Source of the DNA: Anaerolineaceae bacterium UBA4775
GTDB lineage: Bacteria > Chloroflexota > Anaerolineae > Anaerolineales > Anaerolineaceae
Assembly: GCA_002403205.1 (NCBI GenBank)
Contig: DHHJ01000022.1
Location: 1-64,000, forward strand
Direction of reading: 5' to 3'
DNA length: 64,000 nucleotides
Part shown: positions 56,952 to 64,000 of the stretch, one piece after another
How positions within the stretch are numbered: the first letter of the stretch is position 1
Layout of the letters: every line of letters starts with the position of its first letter
Made by a program: the position numbers and the translations under genes
The notes under the pieces: model-generated
Databases searched by the model: none
What the model saw: the letters and a program-made list of their open reading frames with translations, nothing else
Told to the model about the DNA's origin: nothing

Positions 56952-57953
56952 TTACAGTGGCTTGCGGTAAGTGATAAAGGTCTTATCCTTTTTGTAGCCC
57001 AAACTCTGGTAGAGTTTCAAGGCGCCGTTGGGGTTGTTGGTATCAACACCCAGGCCGACCTCAGTCATCCCCAGGGCTTTGTGCATGTGCATGGAACGCA
57101 CAATCAGGGCTTTGGCAATGCCGCACTGACGCCAGGGCTTACGGGTGGAGATGTTTTCAGTCCAGCCGCGCTGACGGCCATATTTTTCGTTGTAGTCGTG
57201 ATTGATGAAGTTCATCACGCTGGAAACAACCTCATTACCATCCCAGGCGACCTGCCATAAGTCTGGCTGGAAGTATTTCGAACTGGCATAAGCCGTGTAG
57301 TGTTCCTCTTTTGGCTCTGCGTAGCCCCAGTGATCGCGGAAAGCCTCATTGGAAGCTTCCCAGATCTTTCGCTCTTCACCAGGCTTTACCGGACGGGCAT
57401 CAATCCCATCGGGCAAATCGGCGGCGGGGATATCGTCAAGCGGCCGGGACATCTCGATGAAATAGCGCTCAGGCTGATAGCCAAGTGATTCCAAAGTGGC
57501 ATTGAAGTGCGTTTTGAATTCATTGCTGTAGGTCTGCAAGAAGCGCTGGCTGTCTTGCGGATGAGTTTCAGCGATAGTTCGCAGGCGGTCCTCGCACCAC
57601 TGGATGATGGCGCTTTCAATGCCCTGATCGCGCCATGCTGGGTGGATGTTCACAAAATGCCCATAGATGCGGTCATCGGGATGTTCTTCCTGCCAGCTTT
57701 CCACCCGGGCATACGCGATGGTGTCCTCATCAATCTCTGCGAAGATCATGTCCTGATAGGGGTCGCTATTGGTCAGATACTCATAATCATGTTTGAGGTC
57801 TTCCAAGGTCTGACCGGATTGCTCCTGGTCTGCGTGGGAAGCCGCCTCGATAATCGCCAGCATGGCTGGGAAATCTGCATCACCTGCAAATTTTCTGAAA
57901 CTCAAGCCGGTGATATCGGGAGGTGATGGGAGCATGATGCGTGTCTTCTGCAT
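56952..57953 (-). CDS. Tandem GNAT acetyltransferase B
   Basis: Protein of 333 aa with two Gcn5-type acetyltransferase folds. The first (about 15-150) has the partial acetyl-CoA site VNIHPAWRDQGIESAII; the second (about 170-333) has STRKPWRQCGIAKALIVRSM and VDTNNPNGALKLYQSLGY, the better preserved CoA-binding pattern. The architecture resembles MshD-like tandem enzymes; the acceptor is unknown. AAGGAG precedes the ATG. It is a paralog of the protein encoded at 59501-60499. Confidence 0.85.
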   Translation of the reverse strand: MQKTRIMLPSPPDITGLSFRKFAGDADFPAMLAIIEAASHADQEQSGQTLEDLKHDYEYLTNSDPYQDMIFAEIDEDTIAYARVESWQEEHPDDRIYGHFVNIHPAWRDQGIESAIIQWCEDRLRTIAETHPQDSQRFLQTYSNEFKTHFNATLESLGYQPERYFIEMSRPLDDIPAADLPDGIDARPVKPGEERKIWEASNEAFRDHWGYAEPKEEHYTAYASSKYFQPDLWQVAWDGNEVVSSVMNFINHDYNEKYGRQRGWTENISTRKPWRQCGIAKALIVRSMHMHKALGMTEVGLGVDTNNPNGALKLYQSLGYKKDKTFITYRKPL

Positions 57954-57955
57954 GG

Positions 57956-58171
57956 TTATTTCTCCTTAATATTAATTTTTTCTTTCGTCAGGTTAACAAC
58001 TGCATGGGCGGGCGATGGACGCCCCCCACAGGCGAGGGTGTGGGGTTCATCTGGGTTGGTGCAAACCTCACATTGTTCTCGGGAACAATACCAACCCGGA
58101 CGGTCAACCCACCCCTGTTCTGCTTCGCCCTCCCATGCAGGCCATACTACAAAAATCATCATCTTATCCAT
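57956..58171 (-). CDS. Small Cys-rich protein between MFS A and GNAT B
   Basis: Putative 71-aa protein filling the gap between the transporter and acetyltransferase genes. ATG 58171 overlaps the MFS stop by 8 bp with AGGA just upstream, and its stop lies 2 bp before the next ATG, with the next gene's ribosome site inside its end. The sequence has four Cys in the order C-x5-C-x2-C-x11-C (within WYCSREQCEVCTNP and LACGG), which could bind a metal, and a basic tail (LTKEKINIKEK). Not recognised. The tight fit favours a real gene; start at ATG 58162 is also possible. Confidence 0.5.
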   Translation of the reverse strand: MDKMMIFVVWPAWEGEAEQGWVDRPGWYCSREQCEVCTNPDEPHTLACGGRPSPAHAVVNLTKEKINIKEK

Positions 58172-59444
58172 TTTCCTGGTTCGTTGAATGGCCATTGGCC
58201 TGAGCTGCACGTTCCAGGTCACGTGCGCTCAATTTAAATTTCAGCCAGGCCGGGACCACTGTAAGCAGTGCGAAAACTGCAGTGATGTAAAATGGCGCCT
58301 GCGGGTTGATGGTCTTCCACAGGAAGGACCCGATGGCTGGCGCAGGCAGTGAAAAGATGCCAAGGCTGGCGTGGATCAACCCAAAGCCGGTGCCGAGTAA
58401 ACGCTCGGGCAACACTTTGCTGAGCAGCGATTGGTAGGCTGGCGAGAGCAAGCCTACGCCGATCCCAAAGATCACCCACGAGCCGGCAAAACCAATGAAG
58501 GTGTCCACGTTGATGAACAACAGCAGCGCGATGAACTCCAGGAAAAAACCGCCCGCAATGGCAATCCGTTCACCGAATTTATCTGATAACCACCCCGCAG
58601 GGATGGTGGTGACCATCATGGCGATACCGAAAAACGAGTTCAACCAGCCGATCTGCTGTAAGCTCAAGCCTCCGATATCCTCAAGGTAGACCGGCATCAG
58701 GCGGAAGGACAACGAAAAGGCGATATCCCGCACGCCATCGGTGACCAGCAGCCAGGACAGCACGCCGCCAGCGACTGCAAGCCCAAGAATGGTTTTGAAG
58801 TTCAGCTTCAGGGTCTGCAATGAAAGCTTTTCCCGAGCGGTTTCAGCCCGACGTTTGCCAGCGACTTTAGCCAAAATGACCCGAATAACGGTCGCACAGA
58901 TGTAAATTCCGGCCGCGACGGTCAGCATCCTGCGAAAGCCGTAGGTGTCTGCCAGCCAGCCGGCCAGGGGCGGCCCGATCACGGTCACAACCGTGTAGAT
59001 CGTATCGGTAATCCCGTACACCTTGCCACGATGTTCTTCGGTGGTCTCTTCAGCGATGAAGGCGCCGAAACTGGGCCCGATCAATGAACGTGTTACAGCA
59101 TTCAGCCCTTCGGTCAGGTAGAGCCACTGCCACGTGGGGACAAAAATCGGGCTGATGAAGGCGCCCAGGCCAATCAAACTGCCCAGGGCGACGCTTCTCA
59201 AACGGCCGATGGTATCGGAGATCCACCCGCCCAGCACCTGCAGTATCAGGGGGACGATTTGCGACACGGTGAAGAAAATCCCGATTTGCATCACGTCAGC
59301 GCCGAGGTACCTCATGTAAAGGGGCAGCATGGTCATATACATCTCTGAGGCAATGTTGGCAAAGACCATCGCCACCATAAAGACAATCAGCGTGTTGGAA
59401 AGGATGCGTTGATGTGTTGATTTAGATGTCTGTGTTAGTTCCAT
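58164..59444 (-). CDS. MFS transporter A
   Basis: Twelve-helix transporter of 426 aa. Motif A GWISDTIGRLRSVALG (about 75-90), repeated in the second half as GWLSDKFGERIAIAGG. It resembles drug-efflux type MFS members, but the substrate cannot be read from sequence. It follows GNAT gene A by 56 bp and is followed by the small Cys-rich frame, so all are probably one transcript. Confidence 0.88.
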   Translation of the reverse strand: MELTQTSKSTHQRILSNTLIVFMVAMVFANIASEMYMTMLPLYMRYLGADVMQIGIFFTVSQIVPLILQVLGGWISDTIGRLRSVALGSLIGLGAFISPIFVPTWQWLYLTEGLNAVTRSLIGPSFGAFIAEETTEEHRGKVYGITDTIYTVVTVIGPPLAGWLADTYGFRRMLTVAAGIYICATVIRVILAKVAGKRRAETAREKLSLQTLKLNFKTILGLAVAGGVLSWLLVTDGVRDIAFSLSFRLMPVYLEDIGGLSLQQIGWLNSFFGIAMMVTTIPAGWLSDKFGERIAIAGGFFLEFIALLLFINVDTFIGFAGSWVIFGIGVGLLSPAYQSLLSKVLPERLLGTGFGLIHASLGIFSLPAPAIGSFLWKTINPQAPFYITAVFALLTVVPAWLKFKLSARDLERAAQANGHSTNQENG

Positions 59445-59500
59445 AGTGATGTTCTAATCTTTCTTGTTATGTTCTGATAATTTGGCCCGGCTGCGTGCGT

Positions 59501-60499
59501 TCAATCGGTTGTCAGGTTGTTGCCTGGCCTCAGTTCCATTTCGTAGGAGTTATATTGTTTTGTCACGTGCATGCCGGCTTTTTCATACAGCCGGGTGGCG
59601 TTGGTCAGGCTGGCGGCATCCACTGCCAGACCAGCCCGCTGTGCCCCGCGGCGGTAAAAGTCATTAAAAGCCATCAGCAGCAGCGCCATCCCCAGTCCTT
59701 GACGCCGCCAGGGTTTGCGCACACATAACTGATTAACCCAGCCCATGTCCGGATCTTCGACGGTCTTGGCTGAACTTCGGCACACACCAGCAATTTGGTC
59801 GCCAGATTTTGCCAGCAGCCATAGCGAGGGGTCGAAATCCGGGTCATTCTTGATGTAATGCTGGTATTGGGCATAAACTTCATCAAAAGGCCGGTCCACG
59901 TGACCCCAGTGATCTTTGAAGCCGTCTTCAAGGGCCAGGATTGTGTCTCTGAGTTCTGAGTCCGGGTCCATGGGTTCAATCCGCATACCATCAGGGAGAT
60001 TGGGCGCTGCACAGGGGTGTGTGAGGTCAATCTCCATGCGGAAGAAGTGCCTGACCAGCTGGAATCCGTAGGCTTCCAGCGCCTTTTTGCGCCGAATGTC
60101 CTGGTTGGGTAAACCCTGGGACATGACCACCCGGGTTTCCGGCGGTGCCAGGCTGATCCGGCTCCGTGCGCAGGCTTCTGCCCAGGCGAGCATGTCGTGG
60201 TAATGGGCATCGTCCCAATGTTCAGGATGCATCACACCCCATACGTACTTCACGACATGCGGCTGGGTCGTATCCCAAACTTCGATATAACCGACGATGT
60301 TGCCCTGGTCATCCTCAAGCACGCGGATCACCTCTTCGGGGTTGAGTCCAGGTGAGGTCCAGTCGATCATCATCTGGGTGAGGTCCGCATCGTCCCAGCC
60401 GAAGAGCGCCTGGGAACAGGCATTGAACAGGTTCACCACGGCTGGTGCGTCTGCCAGGGTAAACGGGCGGAATTTTAAGGCTGCGGTTGTCGTTTTCAT
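59501..60499 (-). CDS. Tandem GNAT acetyltransferase A
   Basis: Protein of 332 aa with two GNAT folds. The C-terminal one (about 175-332) has CVRKPWRRQGLGMALLLMAF (acetyl-CoA P-loop) and VDAASLTNATRLYEKAGM; the N-terminal one is degenerate. Clearly paralogous to the product of 56952-57953. GGAG lies 5 bp before the ATG. The gene is the first of a GNAT/MFS/small-ORF/GNAT operon and sits behind a long structured leader with a small upstream frame and two terminators. Confidence 0.85.
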   Translation of the reverse strand: MKTTTAALKFRPFTLADAPAVVNLFNACSQALFGWDDADLTQMMIDWTSPGLNPEEVIRVLEDDQGNIVGYIEVWDTTQPHVVKYVWGVMHPEHWDDAHYHDMLAWAEACARSRISLAPPETRVVMSQGLPNQDIRRKKALEAYGFQLVRHFFRMEIDLTHPCAAPNLPDGMRIEPMDPDSELRDTILALEDGFKDHWGHVDRPFDEVYAQYQHYIKNDPDFDPSLWLLAKSGDQIAGVCRSSAKTVEDPDMGWVNQLCVRKPWRRQGLGMALLLMAFNDFYRRGAQRAGLAVDAASLTNATRLYEKAGMHVTKQYNSYEMELRPGNNLTTD

Positions 60500-60532
60500 T
60501 TCTTCTCCAAAAATTGCACTACTGATCTGGTC

Positions 60533-60562
60533 AAAAAACCACGGGTTGGTGAGGTCCCGTGG
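60533..60562 (-). terminator. Leader terminator T2 (proximal)
   Basis: Minus strand CCACGGG / CCCGTGG, 10-nt loop, then TTTTTT, ending 34 nt before the GNAT A ATG. Its arms repeat those of T1. Confidence 0.75.
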
Positions 60563-60611
60563 CTTTCAGAGGTTTTCTGGCTCTTTGTTGGCGTATGTTC
60601 TGTTTGAAAAC

Positions 60612-60645
60612 AAAAAAGCCACGGGCTTGGAGTTTGCCCGTGGCT
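60612..60645 (-). terminator. Leader terminator T1 (distal)
   Basis: Minus strand 10-bp stem AGCCACGGGC / GCCCGTGGCT, 9-nt loop, then TTTTTT. It begins 24 nt after the stop codon of the upstream frame. Confidence 0.85.
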
Positions 60646-60669
60646 AAAATGCCGTAAATTTAGGCTTGC

Positions 60670-60768
60670 CTAAATATGAAGGGGCGCACTCCGCGACAGT
60701 TGTTCGAATCCAACACCTTCGTTGGAAAGAAACCGACGCATGTGGGCAATGAAGTATACTGTATTCAC
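60670..60768 (-). CDS. Candidate leader peptide (uORF, 32 aa)
   Basis: GTG 60768 has a strong AAGGAAG ribosome site 7 bp upstream and opens a 32-codon frame (starting MNTVYFIAHMRRFL, ending SAPLHI, TAG). Its end overlaps a hairpin (TTTAGG / CCTAAA at about 60658-60673), and terminator T1 follows. This is the layout of a translational sensor controlling read-through. The peptide is not recognised. Confidence 0.5.
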   Translation of the reverse strand: MNTVYFIAHMRRFLSNEGVGFEQLSRSAPLHI

Positions 60769-60842
60769 TTGAGTGCTTCCTTTCTTATTATTTTCTATCC
60801 ATACATAGTGCCGCCATTGGCGGCATCGCATTTAACAAAGCG

Positions 60843-60872
60843 AGTGTATCATATTTTTCGACTGATTGTCAA
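60843..60872 (-). promoter_or_regulatory. Promoter of the GNAT/MFS operon leader
   Basis: TTGACA (60872-60867), 18 bp, TACACT (60848-60843), or GATACA with 16 bp. Start near 60836; leader of about 337 nt to the GNAT A ATG. A 7-bp hairpin TGCCGCC/GGCGGCA (60809-60825) sits at the 5' end. Confidence 0.7.
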
Positions 60873-61085
60873 GCGGTTTTTGAAAATTGCTGCACATTAA
60901 CCTGTTTTTGTGCATTTTCCAAATTCAATGATGAGTTTTATTGACCACAAATGGCAAATTAATGTAGGTGGTAGCCCACAAGCTGTAATTACCTTATGCT
61001 GTAATGGGGGACCTGGCAGCAGGCCTGTACCACAGGAATCCAACTTTTCCTTTTGATGGGATTCAACGCATGTTTTGGATTGATG
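60873..61085. other. Intergenic stretch after the CAP/LysM gene
   Basis: About 210 bp between the CAP/LysM gene stop and the GNAT leader promoter. Two tiny adjacent hairpins (CCTG-GCAG-CAGG and CCTG-TACCA-CAGG, near 61012-61036) are seen; no gene or known RNA was recognised. Confidence 0.4.
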
Positions 61086-62048
61086 TCAATTTTTCTTGAG
61101 AAATCCCAGGTACAGCACGACCACCAACCCCAAACCGCTGACGATGACCAGCCCCAAACCGACATTCCGGCTGTCGCTCAGGGCACGGTGGAGGGCAGTG
61201 GGCGGCAATGTGGGTGTGGCGGTGGGCCAGGGCGTGCGAGTGGGGAAGGGCGTCATGGTTGGGCGCGGCTGGGTGGATGTGGGCGTTCTGGGGAGTGGCG
61301 TGTTGGTGGGGGTCGGGGTGGCTGTGGGGTCAGAGGCGGGTCGGATGATCAGCTCCTGACCGACAAACAGCTGGGTCGTCCCCTGGCTCAGCCCGGAATG
61401 GGTCAGAATTTGGTCGATGGGGACCTCATAGGCTTCTGAGATCGTCCAAAGCGTTTCGCCGTATTGAACGGTGTGAATGATGGCGCCATCTTCACCCGGT
61501 GTGGCTGTGACGATTTGCGAAATAGTGATGGGCTGCTCCTGCGCAATTAGGACTGCATTCTCACCCGGATTGCCCGCCGCTACAGGCTGGCTGGGTACGC
61601 TTTCTCCCGGGAGCACGTTGAGGGTGTAATAGACAATGCCGTTTGCCACGGCAACGCCGGCACCGACCTTGCCGGTTGCATATGCCGTCATCGTTTGGTA
61701 GTGGACCCAATCGGACCAGATGGTGTAGACACAGTGCTGAACGGTCATGTTGGTGCCCATGGCGACATTCTCTTTGATCCCATAGTCAAAGGCCGTGGTG
61801 CCATCCGCCCGTGTGTGAGTCCACCTGCCCAGGGAGGCCATGTAATCGCTGTGACTTTGGGCAAACCCCATCAAATAACTGTCAACGGTATACGGTTCCA
61901 GCCCCAGGCTCTGGCGCAAGGCGTTGACGGTGTTGATCAACTCAACCGGTGAGCCGCCCTGGGCTGAGACAGGCTGAACATAGATAACCGTGGACAGGAA
62001 CAGCGCGAGGGCAATCATGGCGATGGGCCGTGTGCTGTGTCGCATCAT
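61086..62048 (-). CDS. Secreted CAP-domain and LysM protein with C-terminal anchor
   Basis: Protein of 320 aa: signal peptide (to about residue 30, SAQGG), CAP/SCP-like domain (about 33-155: LINTVNALRQSLGLEPY, AQSHSDYMAS, WTHTRADGTTAFDYGIKENVA), LysM (about 195-243: HTVQYGETLWTISEAYEVPIDQIL), a long Pro/Thr spacer and a C-terminal membrane helix with KKN. It probably attaches to peptidoglycan and the membrane; CAP proteins of bacteria have unclear enzymatic roles. The promoter TATAAT (62055-62060 on the plus strand) ends 6 bp before ATG 62048, suggesting a leaderless mRNA; an in-frame ATG at 62072 lies upstream of that promoter. Confidence 0.87.
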   Translation of the reverse strand: MMRHSTRPIAMIALALFLSTVIYVQPVSAQGGSPVELINTVNALRQSLGLEPYTVDSYLMGFAQSHSDYMASLGRWTHTRADGTTAFDYGIKENVAMGTNMTVQHCVYTIWSDWVHYQTMTAYATGKVGAGVAVANGIVYYTLNVLPGESVPSQPVAAGNPGENAVLIAQEQPITISQIVTATPGEDGAIIHTVQYGETLWTISEAYEVPIDQILTHSGLSQGTTQLFVGQELIIRPASDPTATPTPTNTPLPRTPTSTQPRPTMTPFPTRTPWPTATPTLPPTALHRALSDSRNVGLGLVIVSGLGLVVVLYLGFLKKN

Positions 62049-62054
62049 GGCGTT

Positions 62055-62060
62055 ATTATA
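62055..62060 (-). promoter_or_regulatory. -10 box implying a leaderless start
   Basis: Minus-strand TATAAT lies 6 bp upstream of ATG 62048, so transcription would begin at the start codon. The -35 is weak. Confidence 0.4.
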
Positions 62061-62200
62061 GCTTGTTTGCATAAATAAGGTTGTTTTCGTTCATTTAGGG
62101 AGGGACTCGCCGTGACCAGCTTCGTATAGACCTGTATTTTGGCCAATCAGAGCCTGGTGGAAGCACTGGGGTTACGGTGCAGGGATCCAAACGGGTTGGT

Positions 62201-63172
62201 CTATTCGCAGGGTTCAACTCCGTGAATTTGCTGGTAAATCCTGATAAACCCGTTGGTCGAGATGATGGAGGCGAACGCGATCGTGCCCAGCTTGCCGCCG
62301 GCGCCCCCCAACAGCGGGGTGGTGAAGATGAACAGGATCTCCGTGAACAAGCCGGCCACCAGGATGTGCCAGAATCGATGGCAGCGTTGTGTGCTGGACA
62401 TGCCGGTGAAACTGGCGCAAATGGCGACGACGGCCAGGGTGTTTCCAATTTGGGGGAACAAGGCCGGCAGGGTCAACCCGCCGAAAAGTCCCACCACACC
62501 GGAGGCAAGGACTGGCCCGTTGCCCCGGTTGTGGCTGAGGTAAAAGGTCAGTGGTGCTGCGATGAATGCGATTGCCAGCACCCACAGGTTAGTATATAGA
62601 TCTGCGATGGGTACGACCAGGAATTCCCTACCCAATCCAAAACCAGCGATGGCCCCGCCGATGAAGGCGATTGTGCCCAATTTGCCGCCGAAGCCGCCGT
62701 ACACATCCCTGGCGAGCACATACACCAGGCCGGCGATAGCGCTGGCCAGGGCGACCTCGCTGAAATTGAAGAACAGGGCATTGGAGGACATCCCAACGAA
62801 GGATCCGCAATAGGCAGGAACGCCGTAGTCGGGGATGATCATATCCGCAATGATTGCCACCAGGCTGGAAGCGATCACTGCTCCTAAGCCCATCTCAATC
62901 GAAAGATAAAATGTAAAGATCCCGCCGATGAAGACAGCGGAACATTCAAGTGCTTTAGTTAAGAATTCTGCCGGATTAGAATCGTTTTGCAGGAGATCTT
63001 TACCCTCAAGGTAGATATCCACCATGGTGCCGACGGTGATGATCACTGCCACAATCCCGGCTGCCGGATGGGCCAGCCAGGCTTCATTGGCTGCCGAGAG
63101 CAGCAAGGCCATGACCATAACGGTTAGTAGCAGAAATCCTGTGACGGGTATCGGTTTTATGTGGGTTCTCAT
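62201..63172 (-). CDS. Polytopic membrane protein with internal two-fold repeat
   Basis: Unrecognised 323-aa integral membrane protein with about ten hydrophobic segments. The two halves repeat in the same direction: FTFYLS / LTFYLS, then CGSFVGMSS / CASFTGMSS, then GGFGGKLGTIAF / GGAGGKLGTIAF. The GKLGTIAF and GMSS motifs are the most conserved and may line a pore or a binding site. Such duplicated architecture is common in transporters; no substrate can be proposed. It is divergent from serS, with an inverted repeat in the gap. Confidence 0.72.
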   Translation of the reverse strand: MRTHIKPIPVTGFLLLTVMVMALLLSAANEAWLAHPAAGIVAVIITVGTMVDIYLEGKDLLQNDSNPAEFLTKALECSAVFIGGIFTFYLSIEMGLGAVIASSLVAIIADMIIPDYGVPAYCGSFVGMSSNALFFNFSEVALASAIAGLVYVLARDVYGGFGGKLGTIAFIGGAIAGFGLGREFLVVPIADLYTNLWVLAIAFIAAPLTFYLSHNRGNGPVLASGVVGLFGGLTLPALFPQIGNTLAVVAICASFTGMSSTQRCHRFWHILVAGLFTEILFIFTTPLLGGAGGKLGTIAFASIISTNGFIRIYQQIHGVEPCE

Positions 63173-63511
63173 AAGCTGCTGTTATCCAACGGTTAATCGA
63201 TGATCTTCACACAAGTTGGCAAGGTGTGAAGGTAATTTCTGACGGGATTACCCCATGCACCATTGGCGGTGTTAGCCAGGTGACAGGCCAGCCACTGCGA
63301 GTGTGATCCTGTTTAGCACAGTTGTGTGGTTGGGCTTAGACGTGCTGTGTTCTTCCCGATGATTTGCCTGCCCCATTATATCGCATCATAGCAGGCCACC
63401 CCAGGTTGTGTGGACAAATGACTCGGTTGATCCTGCGCGGGAAGTCACCAATGATCGGATAATGTTAAGGTAAAATCAGACCAGATAAATGACAACGGAG
63501 GATACCCCCAG
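63173..63511. other. Divergent region before serS
   Basis: 339 bp between the membrane-protein gene and serS. A perfect 8-bp inverted repeat CTTCACAC / GTGTGAAG with 11 bp between arms (63205-63231) lies 33 bp upstream of the membrane-protein ATG and could be an operator. No T-box features (no ACCGCG-type sequence) precede serS. A weak TAAAAT -10 sits near 63471. Confidence 0.5.
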
Positions 63512-64000
63512 ATGCTTGATATGAAGTTGTTTCGAGAAGATCCCGATCTTGTGCGCACAGCGCTTGAGAAACGCCATATGGACCCCACTCCTGTCGACGC
63601 GATCCTCGCTTTGGACGAGCAGCGCCGCCTGCTCATCCAGGATGTTGAAGAAATGCGCGCGGAACGAAATGTGGTCTCCAAGCAAATTGGGCAGATGAAG
63701 GATAAAGACGAACGGCAGGCGAAAATCGAGGCCATGCGTGCCCTCGGAGAGCAAATCGACACCGTTGATACGCAGCTCAAACAGGTTGAAGCCGATCTCG
63801 AAGCGCTGGTGTCAGAAATTCCCAATATCCCCGATCCGGAAGTCCCAGTGGGTGTGGATGATAGCGACAATGTGGTCATCCGCCAAGTAGGTGATTTGCT
63901 CGATTTTGATTTTGAACCCAAACCGCACTGGGACTTAGGCCCTGAATTGGGCATCATTGACTTTGACCGTGGGGTTAAGCTGGCAGGGTCCCGGTTTTAT
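63512..64000 (+). CDS. serS: Seryl-tRNA synthetase (5' part, cut by window end)
   Basis: Class II aminoacyl-tRNA synthetase charging tRNA-Ser. The first 163 residues are visible and open to the window edge. MLDMKLFREDPDLVRTALEKR and the long coiled-coil arm (about 28-100: RLLIQDVEEMRAERNVVSKQIG) that clamps tRNA, followed by IPNIPDPEVPVGVDDSDNVVIR, are typical SerS. GGAGG lies 10 bp before the ATG. The catalytic domain is outside the window. Confidence 0.95.
   Translation, partial: MLDMKLFREDPDLVRTALEKRHMDPTPVDAILALDEQRRLLIQDVEEMRAERNVVSKQIGQMKDKDERQAKIEAMRALGEQIDTVDTQLKQVEADLEALVSEIPNIPDPEVPVGVDDSDNVVIRQVGDLLDFDFEPKPHWDLGPELGIIDFDRGVKLAGSRFY

Noticed and set aside
60690..60725. TTCGAATCC resembling the T arm of a tRNA
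   Set aside because: No acceptor, D or anticodon arms fit around it on either strand; the match falls inside the leader uORF.
61012..61036. Two adjacent mini-hairpins as a structured RNA
   Set aside because: Stems are only 4 bp, with no T tract, promoter or recognised RNA motif.
63173..63511. T-box leader upstream of serS
   Set aside because: No T-box sequence or antiterminator/terminator pair is visible between the promoter region and the serS ribosome site.

Overview
The window looks like chromosomal DNA of an anaerobic or facultative, single-membrane bacterium, most likely a Chloroflexota of the Anaerolineae type. This is an inference. It rests on the many lipoproteins and membrane-anchored proteins with Pro/Thr-rich spacers (TPTPT) after the signal segment, the DnaB/DnaD/DnaC-type primosome cluster, the CIRCE-controlled groESL, the Sbp/Dpp/Liv ABC transporters and the moderate-to-high GC content. 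No rRNA, tRNA, CRISPR array, insertion sequence or prophage was recognised. Genes are densely packed, often with 1-8 bp stop/start overlaps.

Layout: 0-5 kb holds a FmdB zinc ribbon, two membrane proteases (HExxH and site-2 type), a solute-binding lipoprotein and RNase HI. 5-12.7 kb is a histidine kinase/OmpR regulator pair followed by a sulfate-type ABC operon whose ATPase carries a C-terminal UspA-like extension; PhoB-box-like direct repeats lie between the two. 12.8-15 kb has two secreted proteins of unknown function. 15-21.2 kb is a divergent metal-homeostasis locus: csoR-copZ-copA-rhodanese on the minus strand, and a second P-type ATPase plus a second CsoR on the plus strand. 21.2-27.9 kb is a dipeptide-type ABC operon ending in a PIG-L-like protein. 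28-29.5 kb has an EamA transporter and a small membrane protein. 29.6-33.8 kb is a replication cluster (dnaB, a DnaD-domain protein and a helicase loader made of two fused ATPase modules) with a bifunctional-nuclease-family gene.

34-43 kb carries an atypical response regulator, a secreted HExxH protein, a HAD phosphatase, an acyltransferase, a DnaJ-like chaperone, 6-phosphogluconolactonase and two paralogous TPR proteins. 43-45 kb is groES-groEL behind a promoter with a CIRCE operator, followed by a parvulin-type lipoprotein. 46.8-52.4 kb is a branched-chain amino-acid ABC operon on the minus strand. 52.9-60.9 kb is a minus-strand run with two GNAT/MFS pairs, a metallophosphoesterase, an rRNA-type methyltransferase and a DUF711 protein. 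Its first gene sits behind a leader with a small upstream reading frame and two look-alike intrinsic terminators. The window closes with a CAP/LysM protein, a membrane protein with an internal two-fold repeat, and the start of serS.

The strongest unusual signal is the rhodanese gene at the end of the copper operon. Its frame is interrupted by a UGA exactly where relatives have the second Cys of a YCxCP motif. The downstream half is intact, and the UGA is followed at the right distance by a hairpin with a G in the second loop position, as expected of a bacterial SECIS. It is a candidate selenoprotein. Second in interest is the uORF/twin-terminator leader before the GNAT/MFS operon, and third the tandem-fused helicase loader.
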